Source: Candidatus Denitrolinea symbiosum (GTDB lineage: Bacteria; Chloroflexota; Anaerolineae; Anaerolineales; Villigracilaceae). Taken from it: DNA of 64,000 bases. The notes under the pieces were generated by a model. The model worked only from the letters and a program-made list of their open reading frames with translations. It was not told the DNA's origin and searched no databases. Numbering within the stretch: the first letter of the stretch is position 1; every line of letters begins with the position of its first letter. The stretch covers positions 1,302,001 through 1,366,000 of the forward strand of contig BLAA01000001.1 in assembly GCA_017312345.1 (NCBI GenBank). Direction: 5' to 3'. Positions 34,380 through 43,932 of this stretch are shown piece by piece. Both the position numbers and the translations under genes were made by a program.

Positions 34380-35333
34380 ATGAAACCAAACCCGGAAAGG
34401 AATCCCCTCGTGCATCGTATCCTCAAAATCATCCTGTTCCTATTCGCGCTCCTGCTCCTGTGGCTCGGCCTGAACTATCGCCAGCTCATCGCTTATGGAA
34501 CCATCTGGAACGAGACCACGCGTCTGCAAGAACAAGCGCTACATCTTCCCTCCGATTTTCAAAACCCCGCACCTGGACAAGACCTGTTCGATGGAAAACT
34601 CTCGCCCCGGTTCTGGAAGTTCACCACCATCAACGGCGCCGGCCAAGTCTCGAATGAATTTACCTGGCATGCGGCCGCCATCACCTTCGAGCATAACATC
34701 CTGCTCCAGCATTTCCCCGATCCGGACTTCCCGAATGAAAACGCCGACCTGTTCCAATCCCCGGCCGCGGACCAATACAACAACGTGACCCTGATCGGCG
34801 GGAGCGGTTTCCGTCCTACGCCCGCGGAGGATGTGATCTTGAAATTCACCTCCCGGGTCAGCGAGGAATTCTACGGCTCCGCCGGCGTGATCTTCCAACC
34901 GGAAGACACATTGCGAAACGATGGAACCTTCGCCAAACCATTCGACATGTTTGGCTTTGCGGTGATGGGCGATGAGTCCGATGTGATGAACGTCAGCAGT
35001 GCGCTGTGTTATCTCGCCCTCAATTGGACGCCGGTACGCGTGCAATCCTTGAACGTGGATGCGCACACCTGGTACGAGTACACGATCCGCCTGCACTGGC
35101 AGGATGCCACGACTTGGTTGGGGACCGTCTCTGTGGATGGCGAGGAAATGTGCCGCATATCACTGCCGGCCTTCGGTCCCGTGGAAGTGCAGGCTTGGAG
35201 CGACAACGCACTGGTGATCACCCAGCCGCGTCATTGGTGGGAGATCGCGCCAACGTTGGAAATGGGATTCCAAAATGGCGGGAACAAGCAATTCGAACTG
35301 GGATCGATCCAGATCTACGCCGAGGCGCGTTGA
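34380..35333 (+). CDS. Membrane-anchored extracytoplasmic protein of unknown function
   Basis: It starts at ATG 34380 (MKPNPERNPLVHRILKIILF), or 34371. One N-terminal transmembrane segment (IILFLFALLLLWLGL) is followed by about 290 residues that are beta-rich with many Trp and Phe. They resemble lectin-like (concanavalin-type) jelly rolls: LFDGKLSPRFWKFTTINGAG, VSVDGEEMCRISLPAFGPVE. It probably faces outwards. It is the first gene of the + strand secretion operon. Confidence 0.65.
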   Translation: MKPNPERNPLVHRILKIILFLFALLLLWLGLNYRQLIAYGTIWNETTRLQEQALHLPSDFQNPAPGQDLFDGKLSPRFWKFTTINGAGQVSNEFTWHAAAITFEHNILLQHFPDPDFPNENADLFQSPAADQYNNVTLIGGSGFRPTPAEDVILKFTSRVSEEFYGSAGVIFQPEDTLRNDGTFAKPFDMFGFAVMGDESDVMNVSSALCYLALNWTPVRVQSLNVDAHTWYEYTIRLHWQDATTWLGTVSVDGEEMCRISLPAFGPVEVQAWSDNALVITQPRHWWEIAPTLEMGFQNGGNKQFELGSIQIYAEAR

Positions 35334-35390
35334 GCCTCGCACCCGACACACCTCCCATTCCACCCTACACACTTCTGTATCTTTCCACCC

Positions 35391-35963
35391 ATGACTGAAA
35401 ACTATCAGGCCAAACGCGAACGCTGGCAACGGCTGTTGGAATCTTTGCCAACTGGTCTGCGTGAACACGTCTCCTTGCGCAACGTGGAGTCTGTGGCGGC
35501 GCTCACTCCACAGGCGCAGCAGAGATTGTCCGAAGCGATCCAAGCCGGACTCAAACGCCTGCCGCGCGCCGTGGAGCAACTGCGAAACAATCCCGATACG
35601 CCGGTGAGTGAGTTGCTCAACCCCGCCGCTACAACAGTGGCAGAAGTTCAACCGCAAATCTCGCAGCACGTCAAAGACGAATTGGCCGGCCTCGTGCAAC
35701 TGTGTTTCCCGGACATGCCGCGCGTATCGGCCGAGGCATTGGTGGAAGCGGATGTCATGGACATCGCGCTTCAAACCGCCCAAGTTCATCACTTGCTTTT
35801 TCAGTCCGATCACCTGCGCACGGACTTCGTCCTGCTGGTGGTGTACGGACTGATGCGCCAATCGCTCGAACAGATCGAAGCGATCATCAATGGATCGCCT
35901 GCCATCCAGCAGGCATTGCTCCAGAGCGACCTGCCCTGGAAACAAAACGAATGGAGAAAATAA
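35391..35963 (+). CDS. Helical unknown protein
   Basis: This 190-residue, all-helical soluble protein starts MTENYQAKRERWQRLLESLP. No signal peptide and no recognised motif. Its stop overlaps the start of the CpaB-like gene (TAATG), so they are co-translated. It may be a cytoplasmic partner of the secretion ATPases. Confidence 0.7.
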   Translation: MTENYQAKRERWQRLLESLPTGLREHVSLRNVESVAALTPQAQQRLSEAIQAGLKRLPRAVEQLRNNPDTPVSELLNPAATTVAEVQPQISQHVKDELAGLVQLCFPDMPRVSAEALVEADVMDIALQTAQVHHLLFQSDHLRTDFVLLVVYGLMRQSLEQIEAIINGSPAIQQALLQSDLPWKQNEWRK

Positions 35964-36877
35964 TGCTCAAACGAATTGCCAATACCGGAGTCAACCTTGT
36001 CGTGCTGGGCGTTTCGGTCGCCATCTTTCTGGTCGCTTTCTTTGCCTTGAGCGCCCTGGGCGCAGCCGGACGTCCGCCCACCATCGAAGTGTTATCTGCT
36101 ACGCGCGACCTGAACATCGGCGATGTCATCACCGCCAACGATCTGATCGTGAAGAAAGTCTTTCAGGATGACAACGCCGCCTTGTACATCCCCGGCGAGG
36201 AAGCCGCGGGAGTGGTGGGTGGGATCGTCGCCCAACCGATCTTCAGTGGCCAGCCGATTTTCCGCACGGCCATTATCGCCCAAGCCGCGGAAGGCACACG
36301 GCTTTCGGCTGTTCTCGCGAAATACCCTGGATACAGTTTGTTCCCGTTACCGCTGGATGCCATGAACCTGGTGGCTCCGGATGTGGAAGCCTTTCTGCCC
36401 GGCGACCTGGTGGGCGTCACGGTGGTGATTACCAGCCGGCCGCAACAGTTGACGACTCCGACTCCTATGCCGGAGTTGATCCTTCAGCCCGGATACAGCA
36501 CCGGACCCACCGCCACTCCCGAACCGGTGGAAGCCGCGCAGGCTGAGGCGATAAGTCGTGCATTACCTCCACTGGCAAAAGATTTATTCCCGATGGGTGT
36601 GCGCGTGATCGCCGTGCAGGGTCTGCCGCCTTCGACATCCGAAACTTCTGACTCGAGCGGCTCGACCTTTTCCACCACAACACAACCGCGCATGTTGATC
36701 CTCTTGATCCCCAACGCGGCGCGCGAAGTATTGTCTCTGGCCTTGCAGCAAGGAGACCGCCTGGTTGTTTCTCTCATGGCGCGCGGCGATGAGACTCCCA
36801 CGGCCGGCTTTACCTACTGGGACTTCGAAGATCTGTTCAAGCACGACCGCGAAGAAGTCCTGGGCGGAGGCCAGTAA
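35963..36877 (+). CDS. CpaB-like SAF-domain protein
   Basis: This 304-residue protein has an N-terminal membrane helix (LVVLGVSVAIFLVAFFAL) and then an SAF domain (VLSATRDLNIGDVITANDLI, FSGQPIFRTAII). CpaB/RcpC proteins assemble Tad pili at the envelope. The C-terminal half has a Thr/Pro-rich linker and a second beta domain. GGAG lies 6 nt before the ATG; both ends overlap neighbours by TAATG. Confidence 0.75.
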   Translation: MLKRIANTGVNLVVLGVSVAIFLVAFFALSALGAAGRPPTIEVLSATRDLNIGDVITANDLIVKKVFQDDNAALYIPGEEAAGVVGGIVAQPIFSGQPIFRTAIIAQAAEGTRLSAVLAKYPGYSLFPLPLDAMNLVAPDVEAFLPGDLVGVTVVITSRPQQLTTPTPMPELILQPGYSTGPTATPEPVEAAQAEAISRALPPLAKDLFPMGVRVIAVQGLPPSTSETSDSSGSTFSTTTQPRMLILLIPNAAREVLSLALQQGDRLVVSLMARGDETPTAGFTYWDFEDLFKHDREEVLGGGQ

Positions 36878-38235
36878 TGCAGGTGCTATTGCTCGGCGCG
36901 GGAACGGTCACCTCGCGTCTGAACATGCAACTGGCCGAACAGGGACACGCCGTGGTGGCGCAGATCGCGGCCTTCACGCCGCAACACCTGGACCTGTTCG
37001 ACTTTCGTGCCATCCTCGTGGTCTCGCCCGAATCGTCCGTGTCACCGGAGAGTCTGGTGAAGGCCGCAGAACGCGGTAAGCTGATCTTCGTGATCGCGGG
37101 AGTCGGCGACGGCATGTCCGCTTGGGCGAACGGAGTCGGGGTCCCCGCATTGGCCTATCCGCCTTCGGATGTGGACATCAACCGCTTGTATGAGGAACTG
37201 CGTCGCGCCGAGGCCGGCAATCTCGCAGCGGATGATCAATACCGCCGCGCGGTGCTGGGTAGCGACATGTCGGCGCGCATCCAGTCCGGGATGGCGGTGC
37301 GCAAGATCGCCATCACATCGCCGAAAGGTGGAACGGGAAAAACCACCGTGGCGGTGAACCTGGCCGTGGCGCTCGCCCTATCGGGGATCACCACGTATCT
37401 CGTGGACTCGGATGGCAACGCCGGCGCGCTGCAATATCACCTGCGCATGGAGCGCGTCAACACCACCATGATCGGTTTATTGCGTAGGGAAATTGCCAAA
37501 GCCGGGAAAGGCGCGATGATGGATGTGGCATCAAGCGGCGCGTACTTGAATGCCTTCACCCCACTGGAAAATTTACCCACCCTGCGCGTCCTGCCCGGAC
37601 TGATCACCGATGACCTGGGCGACGAAGTCTTGCAACAGGAAGACAAAGTGGGGGAGGTCATCCAGGGTTTGTACGAAGCCGGAGTCGCGGCCGGTGGCGT
37701 GGTCATCATGGATGTGGGCATCAATCCCGCCCATGTCGTCCACCGCGCCGCGTTGAAAGCCGCGGAAGGGATTGCCATCGTGATCAAGCCGGAGATCCCC
37801 GACCTGGCCGAGACGCGCCGTTGGATCGCACGTATGATCAATTCCCTGGCGAATGTGGTGGGACGCGGCAGCGCCCAGGAGTTCGTGGGCAGTCGCGTCA
37901 AGCTCTGCTACAACCAGGTGGTGGGCGATGGCTTCAAGTCCGCGCATAAGATGTTGCAACAGGCGCTCAGTGAAGACAAGTTCGAACTGGCGCTCATCCC
38001 GAATGGAATACTACCCATCGTGGATCCGCGCCTAGCAGCGCAGGCGGTGAACTCGGATCGGCGCGAGGACATTTTGATCTGGCGCTACAAGAAGGAGAAG
38101 TTGGAGGAATTGGGACCCTTCGCTGATTCCCTCTTGGGCTTTGCGGCGCACTTTGTGCCGGCCGTGAGGGAAGGCGCTTCACGCGTCGGTTTGTTGCCGA
38201 ACGCTGGCAAGAAGCGCGGTTGGTTCGGGAAGTAG
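36877..38235 (+). CDS. TadZ/MinD-like P-loop ATPase
   Basis: This 452-residue protein has a receiver-like N-terminal part (FTPQHLDLFDFRAILVVSPE), then a deviant Walker A KGGTGKTT near residue 149 followed by VDSDGNAG. The layout is that of TadZ/CpaE, which positions the Tad secretion ATPase. A Rossmann-like GAGTV at the very N-terminus is an additional feature. It is co-translated with the CpaB-like gene. Confidence 0.75.
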   Translation: MQVLLLGAGTVTSRLNMQLAEQGHAVVAQIAAFTPQHLDLFDFRAILVVSPESSVSPESLVKAAERGKLIFVIAGVGDGMSAWANGVGVPALAYPPSDVDINRLYEELRRAEAGNLAADDQYRRAVLGSDMSARIQSGMAVRKIAITSPKGGTGKTTVAVNLAVALALSGITTYLVDSDGNAGALQYHLRMERVNTTMIGLLRREIAKAGKGAMMDVASSGAYLNAFTPLENLPTLRVLPGLITDDLGDEVLQQEDKVGEVIQGLYEAGVAAGGVVIMDVGINPAHVVHRAALKAAEGIAIVIKPEIPDLAETRRWIARMINSLANVVGRGSAQEFVGSRVKLCYNQVVGDGFKSAHKMLQQALSEDKFELALIPNGILPIVDPRLAAQAVNSDRREDILIWRYKKEKLEELGPFADSLLGFAAHFVPAVREGASRVGLLPNAGKKRGWFGK

Positions 38236-38238
38236 CCC

Positions 38239-39690
38239 ATGTTCGATATTACTGGCAAGACTCTGAAACCCGTAACCGAAGTGCGCAGTTCAGACGAAAT
38301 GGAACGCTGGTGGAATATCCTAGCTGAGGAAGGCCGCGCCCGCAAGGCGACCGAATCGCGCCAGCGCTCGCTGACCTCCACGGAGATCGAGGCCCTGGCG
38401 CGGCAGGCCTTCGAGGAGGTGAGTAGCAGAGCGGCCGAAGGTGCAGGGGTTGCCCTACCCAAGGAATTCATCCTGCGTTTGATCGGCGAGTTGTCCGGGA
38501 TGGGACCGTTACTGGAACTGATCGCCCGTTCGGATATCGAAGACATCGCCATCAACCTCGGGCATATCTATGTGTACACTACCAGCAATGGATGGAAATA
38601 TGCCGGCGCCGCTCCCGATGGCATCGGTGATGCCCTGCGCGTCATGATCGACCGCGCCGGCCAGCGCGCTCCCACACCGGATTATCCCGTCTCAGATGCA
38701 ATGTTGCAGGTGATGGTCCCGCTCGTGGATGGAACCGTGCGAAGAAAGGGTGTGCGTATCAATTATGTTATGCCGCCAGCTTCACCCTATGGCGACACGA
38801 TCACCTTGCGCGTCTCGAACTATCGCACCGCTTCCGACCTCACACAAGGTTCTTTATCTTTATTGTGCCAGACGCGCCTGCCGCCTGTCCCGCGCCCACG
38901 CTTCGATCCGAAGAACTTCCCGCGCGGCGAAGGCATTCTCACCCCCGAGGCCGCGAATTATTTATTGGGGGTGATGGTGCATGGTGGCACACTGGTGATT
39001 GCCGGGACAACCGGTTCGGGAAAAACATTTGTTGGCCAACGCATCCTCCAGGAAATGTTGGACTACTATCCACGCGGCGCCATCCGCTTGTTTATCGTGG
39101 AAGACTCGAACGAGATCATCCTGAACGGCTGGAATGGGGATGGTAAATCTGACACGGGTAACATCATCTACACCGTGACTCGTCCTGAAATTCGTGGCGG
39201 CCCGCCACCCGTGACGATGTATGACCTGATCCGTGCTGCCCTGCGTTCGCGTCCGCATGGCGTGGTGATCGGCGAGGCGCGCGGGGCCGAGGCCTGGGAG
39301 TTGATCCGCGCCGCAGCAACTGGACACGGGCACTCGGCCTTCACCATCCACGCCACCAGCGCCGAGCATGTCTGGCCGCGCTTCCTGCAGGTAGTGCAGT
39401 CCCATCCGGATGCAGCGCGCATGTCCGAGGTGCAGATCGCCCAATCCTTTGCGGAGGCCGTAACCGCCGCGGTCTACATCGAGCGCAACCCGCAACACGG
39501 GCAGATCGTGCGCGAGATCGTGGAGGTCTCACCCATCGTGGAACGCACTGCCGGGCGGCCTTCCTTTTCTCCGTTGTTTCGTTTTGAGTCTGGTAAAGGT
39601 TTGCTCCCAACAGGAAACCGCCCCATGCGTCCAAGCTTTCGTGCCTCCGAATTGAATTTACCCGAGTCCATGTTCAAGGGAATGCTGTAA
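38239..39690 (+). CDS. CpaF/TadA-like secretion ATPase
   Basis: This 483-residue protein has Walker A GTTGSGKTF near residue 255, an Asp box VEDSNEI, Walker B GVVIGEARG and a His-box-like HGHSAFTIHA. This is the GSPII/CpaF family that powers Tad pilus or type IV secretion assembly. It lies 3 nt after the TadZ-like gene and overlaps the next start. Confidence 0.85.
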   Translation: MFDITGKTLKPVTEVRSSDEMERWWNILAEEGRARKATESRQRSLTSTEIEALARQAFEEVSSRAAEGAGVALPKEFILRLIGELSGMGPLLELIARSDIEDIAINLGHIYVYTTSNGWKYAGAAPDGIGDALRVMIDRAGQRAPTPDYPVSDAMLQVMVPLVDGTVRRKGVRINYVMPPASPYGDTITLRVSNYRTASDLTQGSLSLLCQTRLPPVPRPRFDPKNFPRGEGILTPEAANYLLGVMVHGGTLVIAGTTGSGKTFVGQRILQEMLDYYPRGAIRLFIVEDSNEIILNGWNGDGKSDTGNIIYTVTRPEIRGGPPPVTMYDLIRAALRSRPHGVVIGEARGAEAWELIRAAATGHGHSAFTIHATSAEHVWPRFLQVVQSHPDAARMSEVQIAQSFAEAVTAAVYIERNPQHGQIVREIVEVSPIVERTAGRPSFSPLFRFESGKGLLPTGNRPMRPSFRASELNLPESMFKGML

Positions 39691-40217
39691 TGACCGAAGA
39701 GACCGTTGGTTCGACGCGCACGTTTGTTTTAGCGAAAGGCTTCACCCAAGCCGGCAATCACGCCGCGCTCATTGGCGATGATGATTCGAAACGATTATTC
39801 GCAGAGCTATTCGCTGATCCGGACCGACCCGAGGTGCGGCCCCAGGAAGCATATCAAGCCATGCTATCTTCCATTCAACCGGGCTGGACAATACGTTTGA
39901 TACAGGTGTTCTGGCCAGATCCCGAACCGCGCATTGCGTTTCAGCGACAGGTGCAGGAATGGAAGATACCTGAAATAGAAGGCTTGAACATTCTGCAACA
40001 AGGATTGGTTCTGGCGACGCAGGAATATCCATTGCCGTTTGTGCGCCGCACCATTCTGGAATTTGTTCAACCCGGTGATGAAGGGCTGGCGTGGTGGGAG
40101 GGTTTAACCGGCTTGTGCGCCGGCTTTGGAATACGTGTGAGCTATCTGGAACAGGCCGGGATCGAGGAACTGACCCGCTGGGTGCTCAATCCAAATCTGG
40201 AATATCAGCGCTCCTAG
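39690..40217 (+). CDS. Protein resembling the N-terminal domain of a VirB4-type ATPase
   Basis: This 175-residue protein contains GWTIRLIQVFWPDPEPRIAF, then RQVQEW. The stretch is reminiscent of the non-catalytic N-terminal domain of TraC/VirB4 ATPases. There is no P-loop. A P-loop VirB4-like gene lies 10 kb further on the same strand (50415), beyond a - strand block, so this may be a split partner. The family call is weak. Confidence 0.5.
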   Translation: MTEETVGSTRTFVLAKGFTQAGNHAALIGDDDSKRLFAELFADPDRPEVRPQEAYQAMLSSIQPGWTIRLIQVFWPDPEPRIAFQRQVQEWKIPEIEGLNILQQGLVLATQEYPLPFVRRTILEFVQPGDEGLAWWEGLTGLCAGFGIRVSYLEQAGIEELTRWVLNPNLEYQRS

Positions 40218-40228
40218 TGGGCGCTCTT

Positions 40229-43216
40229 TTATTTCACCGGCCCGATCTTCTCGACGCGCAGATAAGGTTCGCCGCGTTCCACATCCATCTCCATCACGCC
40301 GGTGATGAATAACGGTGCGCTGGAACTCACCAGGGATTTCGCGGCGCGATAGGCATCTGGAAAGAGGATCGTGTCCAATGTGCCGGTCAGGTCTTCGATG
40401 GTCAGGAACATCATCGGATCGCCTTTAGCCGTGCGGCTGCGATGAGAAGTTTGTCGCACGCCAGCCACGATGACCCGGCGCCCTACCAGTTGTGCCGCTT
40501 CGAGGATCGTGATGGCGCTTGCCGCGGTGATCTTCCCGGAAACCAATTCCAGTGGGTGAGCATCCAAACTTGCGCCCAGAATTTCCATCTGGGCATCTAC
40601 TTTCTGTTCCAAAGTCCATTCTTCTTCATCGGATGCTGTCCATCCGAACAGGCTCATTTGATTTTGCTGCCAGCCACCGCTTTGTAATCTGCGCAAGATG
40701 GATGGAATGGAATCCAATCCTTCCAGCGCTCCGACCTTGGCGAGGTTCTCCGCCTCTTGAACACGAGGGTCGACCCGCGCCAGGAAATCGTCCAGAGAAG
40801 AAAATGGCGCCAGGCGGAGGATGCGTTCAATTGTGTGATGCGTCAACTCCTTGACCTGTTCCAGGCCCATAAATAAAGTTCCATTGCGGACCCGGAAATT
40901 GGTTCCGGAATAATTCACATGCGGTGGACGGACGCGCAAACCCATGCGGCGTGCTTCGCTGAGATAGACGCGCTGGCTGTAGTATCCGCCCCAATTGGCC
41001 AGCACCGCCGCCATGAACTCGGCCGGAAAATGTTCCTTGCACCAGGCGGAGCGCCACCCTACTTTGGCATACGAGGCGGCATGCGCCTTGGGGAACCCGT
41101 ATCCCGCAAAAGCCGCCATCAGTTCCCAGACGCGTTCGCCGATCTCCAATGGGACACCGCTCTTCTCCTGGGCTTGCGAGACAAACTTGCGTTCCAACTC
41201 CTGCATCTTTTTGCCTGGATCGAAGTGGCTCATGGCGCGCCGCAGCAAATCCGCTTCGGCCAGGCTAAAGCCGGCCAGTTCGTGGGCGATGCGCAACACC
41301 TGTTCCTGGTACAGGATCACGCCGAAGGTCTCATCCAGCAATGGAGCCAGAGCAGGATGGAGATGTTGTACTTTCTCCTCGCCTTTGAAACGGCGTACAA
41401 AGGCATCCTTCAACCCGCCGCTCAAAGGACCGGGACGATACAAAGCCAGCGCGGCCATGATGTCATCTTCGTTTTTGGCATGGATCTCGCGCAGTGTCGC
41501 CCTCATCCCCGGACTTTCGATCTGAAAACAGCCAATGGTCTCTCCATGTTTGACACGCGCAGAGGTGGCGGGATCATCGGAGGGGGTGGAGTCCAAAACT
41601 GTCAAAGGGGTTGCGAAACGCTCCGGCTGGTTGTGCTGGATGAACTCAGACACATCGCCCAGGACCGTCAGGCCGCGAATGCCAAGCAAGTCGATCTTCA
41701 CAAGACCCAGCGCTTCCACTGCTTCCAGATCCAGTTGCGTAATGACCACCCCTTTTCCGCCCGAGCGCATCACGGGCACGAGATCGGTCAGGTTGCCCGG
41801 TGCGACGATCACGCCGCCAGGATGCATCGAGAGATGGCGCGGCAATTTCAGGATGGCTTCGGACTCATCGAAGATGATCTGAAAGGAAGGATACGCCGCG
41901 CGTAATTCCGCAAAGGGAGAGGGCGGTTCCTTACCTTCGCCATTTTCCTCGAAGCGTGCCCACCAGGAGTGCGGCAACTGGTTTGCCAGTTCACGTACTT
42001 TAGCCGGAGTAATTCCGTGCGCCTTGGCCACATCGCCCAGTGCGGAGCGCGGGCGGTAGCGGTTGATGGTGCCCACCATTGCGACTCGTTCGGCGCCATA
42101 GGTATCGAAGACATGCTGGATGACCGCATCTCTTCTACGCGAGCACAGGTCCGTGTCGATGTCGGGCGGGGTGGTGCGGGCCGGGTTGAGGAAGCGTTCG
42201 AAGTACAGGTTCAAACGCAGAGGATCCGGGCTCGTGATTCCCAAACAATGCGCCACTAGGGAGGAAGCCGCCGAGCCACGCGAGGAAAACGGTATGCTCC
42301 TTTCCCGGGCAAAGTCCAGGATTTCCTCCACAATCAGGAAGATCGGTTCGAAGCCCATGCGGGCGATCACATCCAGTTCATGGTTGAGACGCGCTTGGAT
42401 GTCCGGTGTGATCTCGCCATACAGTTTCTGCGCGCCGGCAAAGGCTTTCTTCCGCAGGTGCTCCGCGGCGGTGACACCGGGAGGCAAAGCAACGGTGGGC
42501 ATTTGGGATTCACCCAAGGGCAGGTCGAAGCGGCAACGCTCAGCGATCTCCTGAGTGGTAGCCAAAGCCTCGGGAAAATCCTGGAAGCGTCGTTCCATTT
42601 CCTGGGATGAATGGAAATAGGAATCGGCCGAAGCCAAAGCAGATTGAGGCAGCGAGTCCATGGGTTGGTTCAGGCGGATGGCTGTGAGGGTACGTTGCAA
42701 CCTGGCTTGGTCTGGCGACAGGAAATAAATTGGGTGGGCTGCAACCGTGGGCAGATTGAGTTTGCGTGCTCGGTTTGTGAGTTCGTGTGCCTGGTCGGGG
42801 GTTCGCAAAGCCACATATAGATAACCAGGAAAGATATCCACAAGCGGTTCAGGGGCGTTGCTCAACGCAATCAGCCCATTCGCGTGATGGGAAAGCAACT
42901 CAAGCGAACAAGATTTCTCCGGATCCTCCTGCAACGCCAGCGTACTGCTCAAGCGGCACAGGTTGGACCAGCCGGTCATGTTTGTTGCCAGTAATTGAAG
43001 CGGGCCGGAGTCTAGATCGATCTCCAATCCGATGATTGGTTGAATACCCTCTTGCTTGCAGGCCGAGATGAACTCAATCATACCGGTGAGCAGGCGATGA
43101 TCGGTGAGGCCGAGGGCGGTCATGCCGGCTTCACGCGCGGCATGTGCTAATTCGGCGGGTGTTGCCAAGCCTTCCTGCAGAGAGTAGGCGGAGTGGGCAG
43201 TGAGATGCACGTGCAT
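40229..43216 (-). CDS. DnaE-type DNA polymerase III alpha subunit (short form)
   Basis: This 995-residue protein has an N-terminal PHP domain (HLTAHSAYSLQEGLATPAEL, LGLTDH), a polymerase core with catalytic PDIDTD near residue 350 and KIDLLGIRGL, and a C-terminal OB fold (RRVIVAGVRQTSHRSRTAKG). At about 1,000 residues it is shorter than typical DnaE1 and closer to DnaE2/ImuC error-prone forms. It could be an element-borne or mutagenic polymerase. No ImuA/ImuB partner is visible. Its start codon lies about 8 nt after a -10-like TACAAT. Confidence 0.85.
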   Translation of the reverse strand: MHVHLTAHSAYSLQEGLATPAELAHAAREAGMTALGLTDHRLLTGMIEFISACKQEGIQPIIGLEIDLDSGPLQLLATNMTGWSNLCRLSSTLALQEDPEKSCSLELLSHHANGLIALSNAPEPLVDIFPGYLYVALRTPDQAHELTNRARKLNLPTVAAHPIYFLSPDQARLQRTLTAIRLNQPMDSLPQSALASADSYFHSSQEMERRFQDFPEALATTQEIAERCRFDLPLGESQMPTVALPPGVTAAEHLRKKAFAGAQKLYGEITPDIQARLNHELDVIARMGFEPIFLIVEEILDFARERSIPFSSRGSAASSLVAHCLGITSPDPLRLNLYFERFLNPARTTPPDIDTDLCSRRRDAVIQHVFDTYGAERVAMVGTINRYRPRSALGDVAKAHGITPAKVRELANQLPHSWWARFEENGEGKEPPSPFAELRAAYPSFQIIFDESEAILKLPRHLSMHPGGVIVAPGNLTDLVPVMRSGGKGVVITQLDLEAVEALGLVKIDLLGIRGLTVLGDVSEFIQHNQPERFATPLTVLDSTPSDDPATSARVKHGETIGCFQIESPGMRATLREIHAKNEDDIMAALALYRPGPLSGGLKDAFVRRFKGEEKVQHLHPALAPLLDETFGVILYQEQVLRIAHELAGFSLAEADLLRRAMSHFDPGKKMQELERKFVSQAQEKSGVPLEIGERVWELMAAFAGYGFPKAHAASYAKVGWRSAWCKEHFPAEFMAAVLANWGGYYSQRVYLSEARRMGLRVRPPHVNYSGTNFRVRNGTLFMGLEQVKELTHHTIERILRLAPFSSLDDFLARVDPRVQEAENLAKVGALEGLDSIPSILRRLQSGGWQQNQMSLFGWTASDEEEWTLEQKVDAQMEILGASLDAHPLELVSGKITAASAITILEAAQLVGRRVIVAGVRQTSHRSRTAKGDPMMFLTIEDLTGTLDTILFPDAYRAAKSLVSSSAPLFITGVMEMDVERGEPYLRVEKIGPVK

Positions 43217-43223
43217 GGGGAGA

Positions 43224-43251
43224 ATTGTAAACGAAATGGAGACTGGGCCAA
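43224..43251 (-). promoter_or_regulatory. Possible promoter giving leaderless dnaE-type mRNA
   Basis: Reading the - strand: TTGGCC (complement of 43246-43251), 16-bp spacer, TACAAT (complement of 43224-43229). The ATG at 43216 is 7 nt beyond the -10, so transcription would begin at or next to the start codon. The -35 match is poor. Confidence 0.35.
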
Positions 43252-43356
43252 GCCAAGCTGCACTGACTCAATTAATCCATGACCCAAATATATTTCCCGA
43301 CCTGTCATGAATGCACATCAAATGTTGTGAAATAAGGATTTTGAAACGAGACTAAC

Positions 43357-43932
43357 CTACATAAGCCCCCGAATTATCTGCTTGGCCTTTGATGATTTTT
43401 CCTCCCACGTTACGCCAATATTATCCATCCGATAATATCGCGGGTGACCCTGCCAGACCTGACCCAGGAGCCGATCCAGCCGAATGGACTCTTCCACCGT
43501 TTCGGGGCGATGGGCTTCGGGATAGCGTTTGTAGGCGTGCGCCGCGCCATCCGCGGCAGTGACCAGATGAATTACGACAGCATAACGCTGATAATGTTCC
43601 TCGCGGTGCGTGCGGGTGAAGGAGAAGAACTCCTCTTCCTCCCATCCGCGAGTCAGCCAATACGCCAGCGGGTCAAGACTGCCACGATTACACAAAACCA
43701 GCCCGTCATCATCGAGTTGAAGAGTTTGAGTCAGGGCGTCTTCCAAACCCCATTGGGCGCGCACCATCAACCGCTGGAATTGTTTTTGAGAGGGAGGAAT
43801 ACCCACGCCCCCAACGGCAAAGATGGCTTCGGGTAGAAAGAGAAAACTCCCTTCGTGACGCAGTTCCTCCATCAAAGTGGACTTGCCGCCGCAGGGTCCG
43901 CCAGTGAGGACGATGAAGGGGCGGGGAGTCAT
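43357..43932 (-). CDS. P-loop ATPase/kinase (AAA_28-like)
   Basis: This 191-residue protein has Walker A TGGPCGGKSTL at residues 10-20 and the AAA_28/NadR-kinase-like layout, with CNRGSLDPLAYW in the middle and a C-terminal WEEKSSKAKQIIRGL. ATG 43932 overlaps the stop of the upstream HEAT gene (ATGA). A fragment of a second copy sits at 45584-45664 after the other HEAT gene, so HEAT plus kinase form a duplicated pair. Its substrate is unknown; phosphorylation of the HEAT protein or a small molecule is possible. Confidence 0.75.
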   Translation of the reverse strand: MTPRPFIVLTGGPCGGKSTLMEELRHEGSFLFLPEAIFAVGGVGIPPSQKQFQRLMVRAQWGLEDALTQTLQLDDDGLVLCNRGSLDPLAYWLTRGWEEEEFFSFTRTHREEHYQRYAVVIHLVTAADGAAHAYKRYPEAHRPETVEESIRLDRLLGQVWQGHPRYYRMDNIGVTWEEKSSKAKQIIRGLM

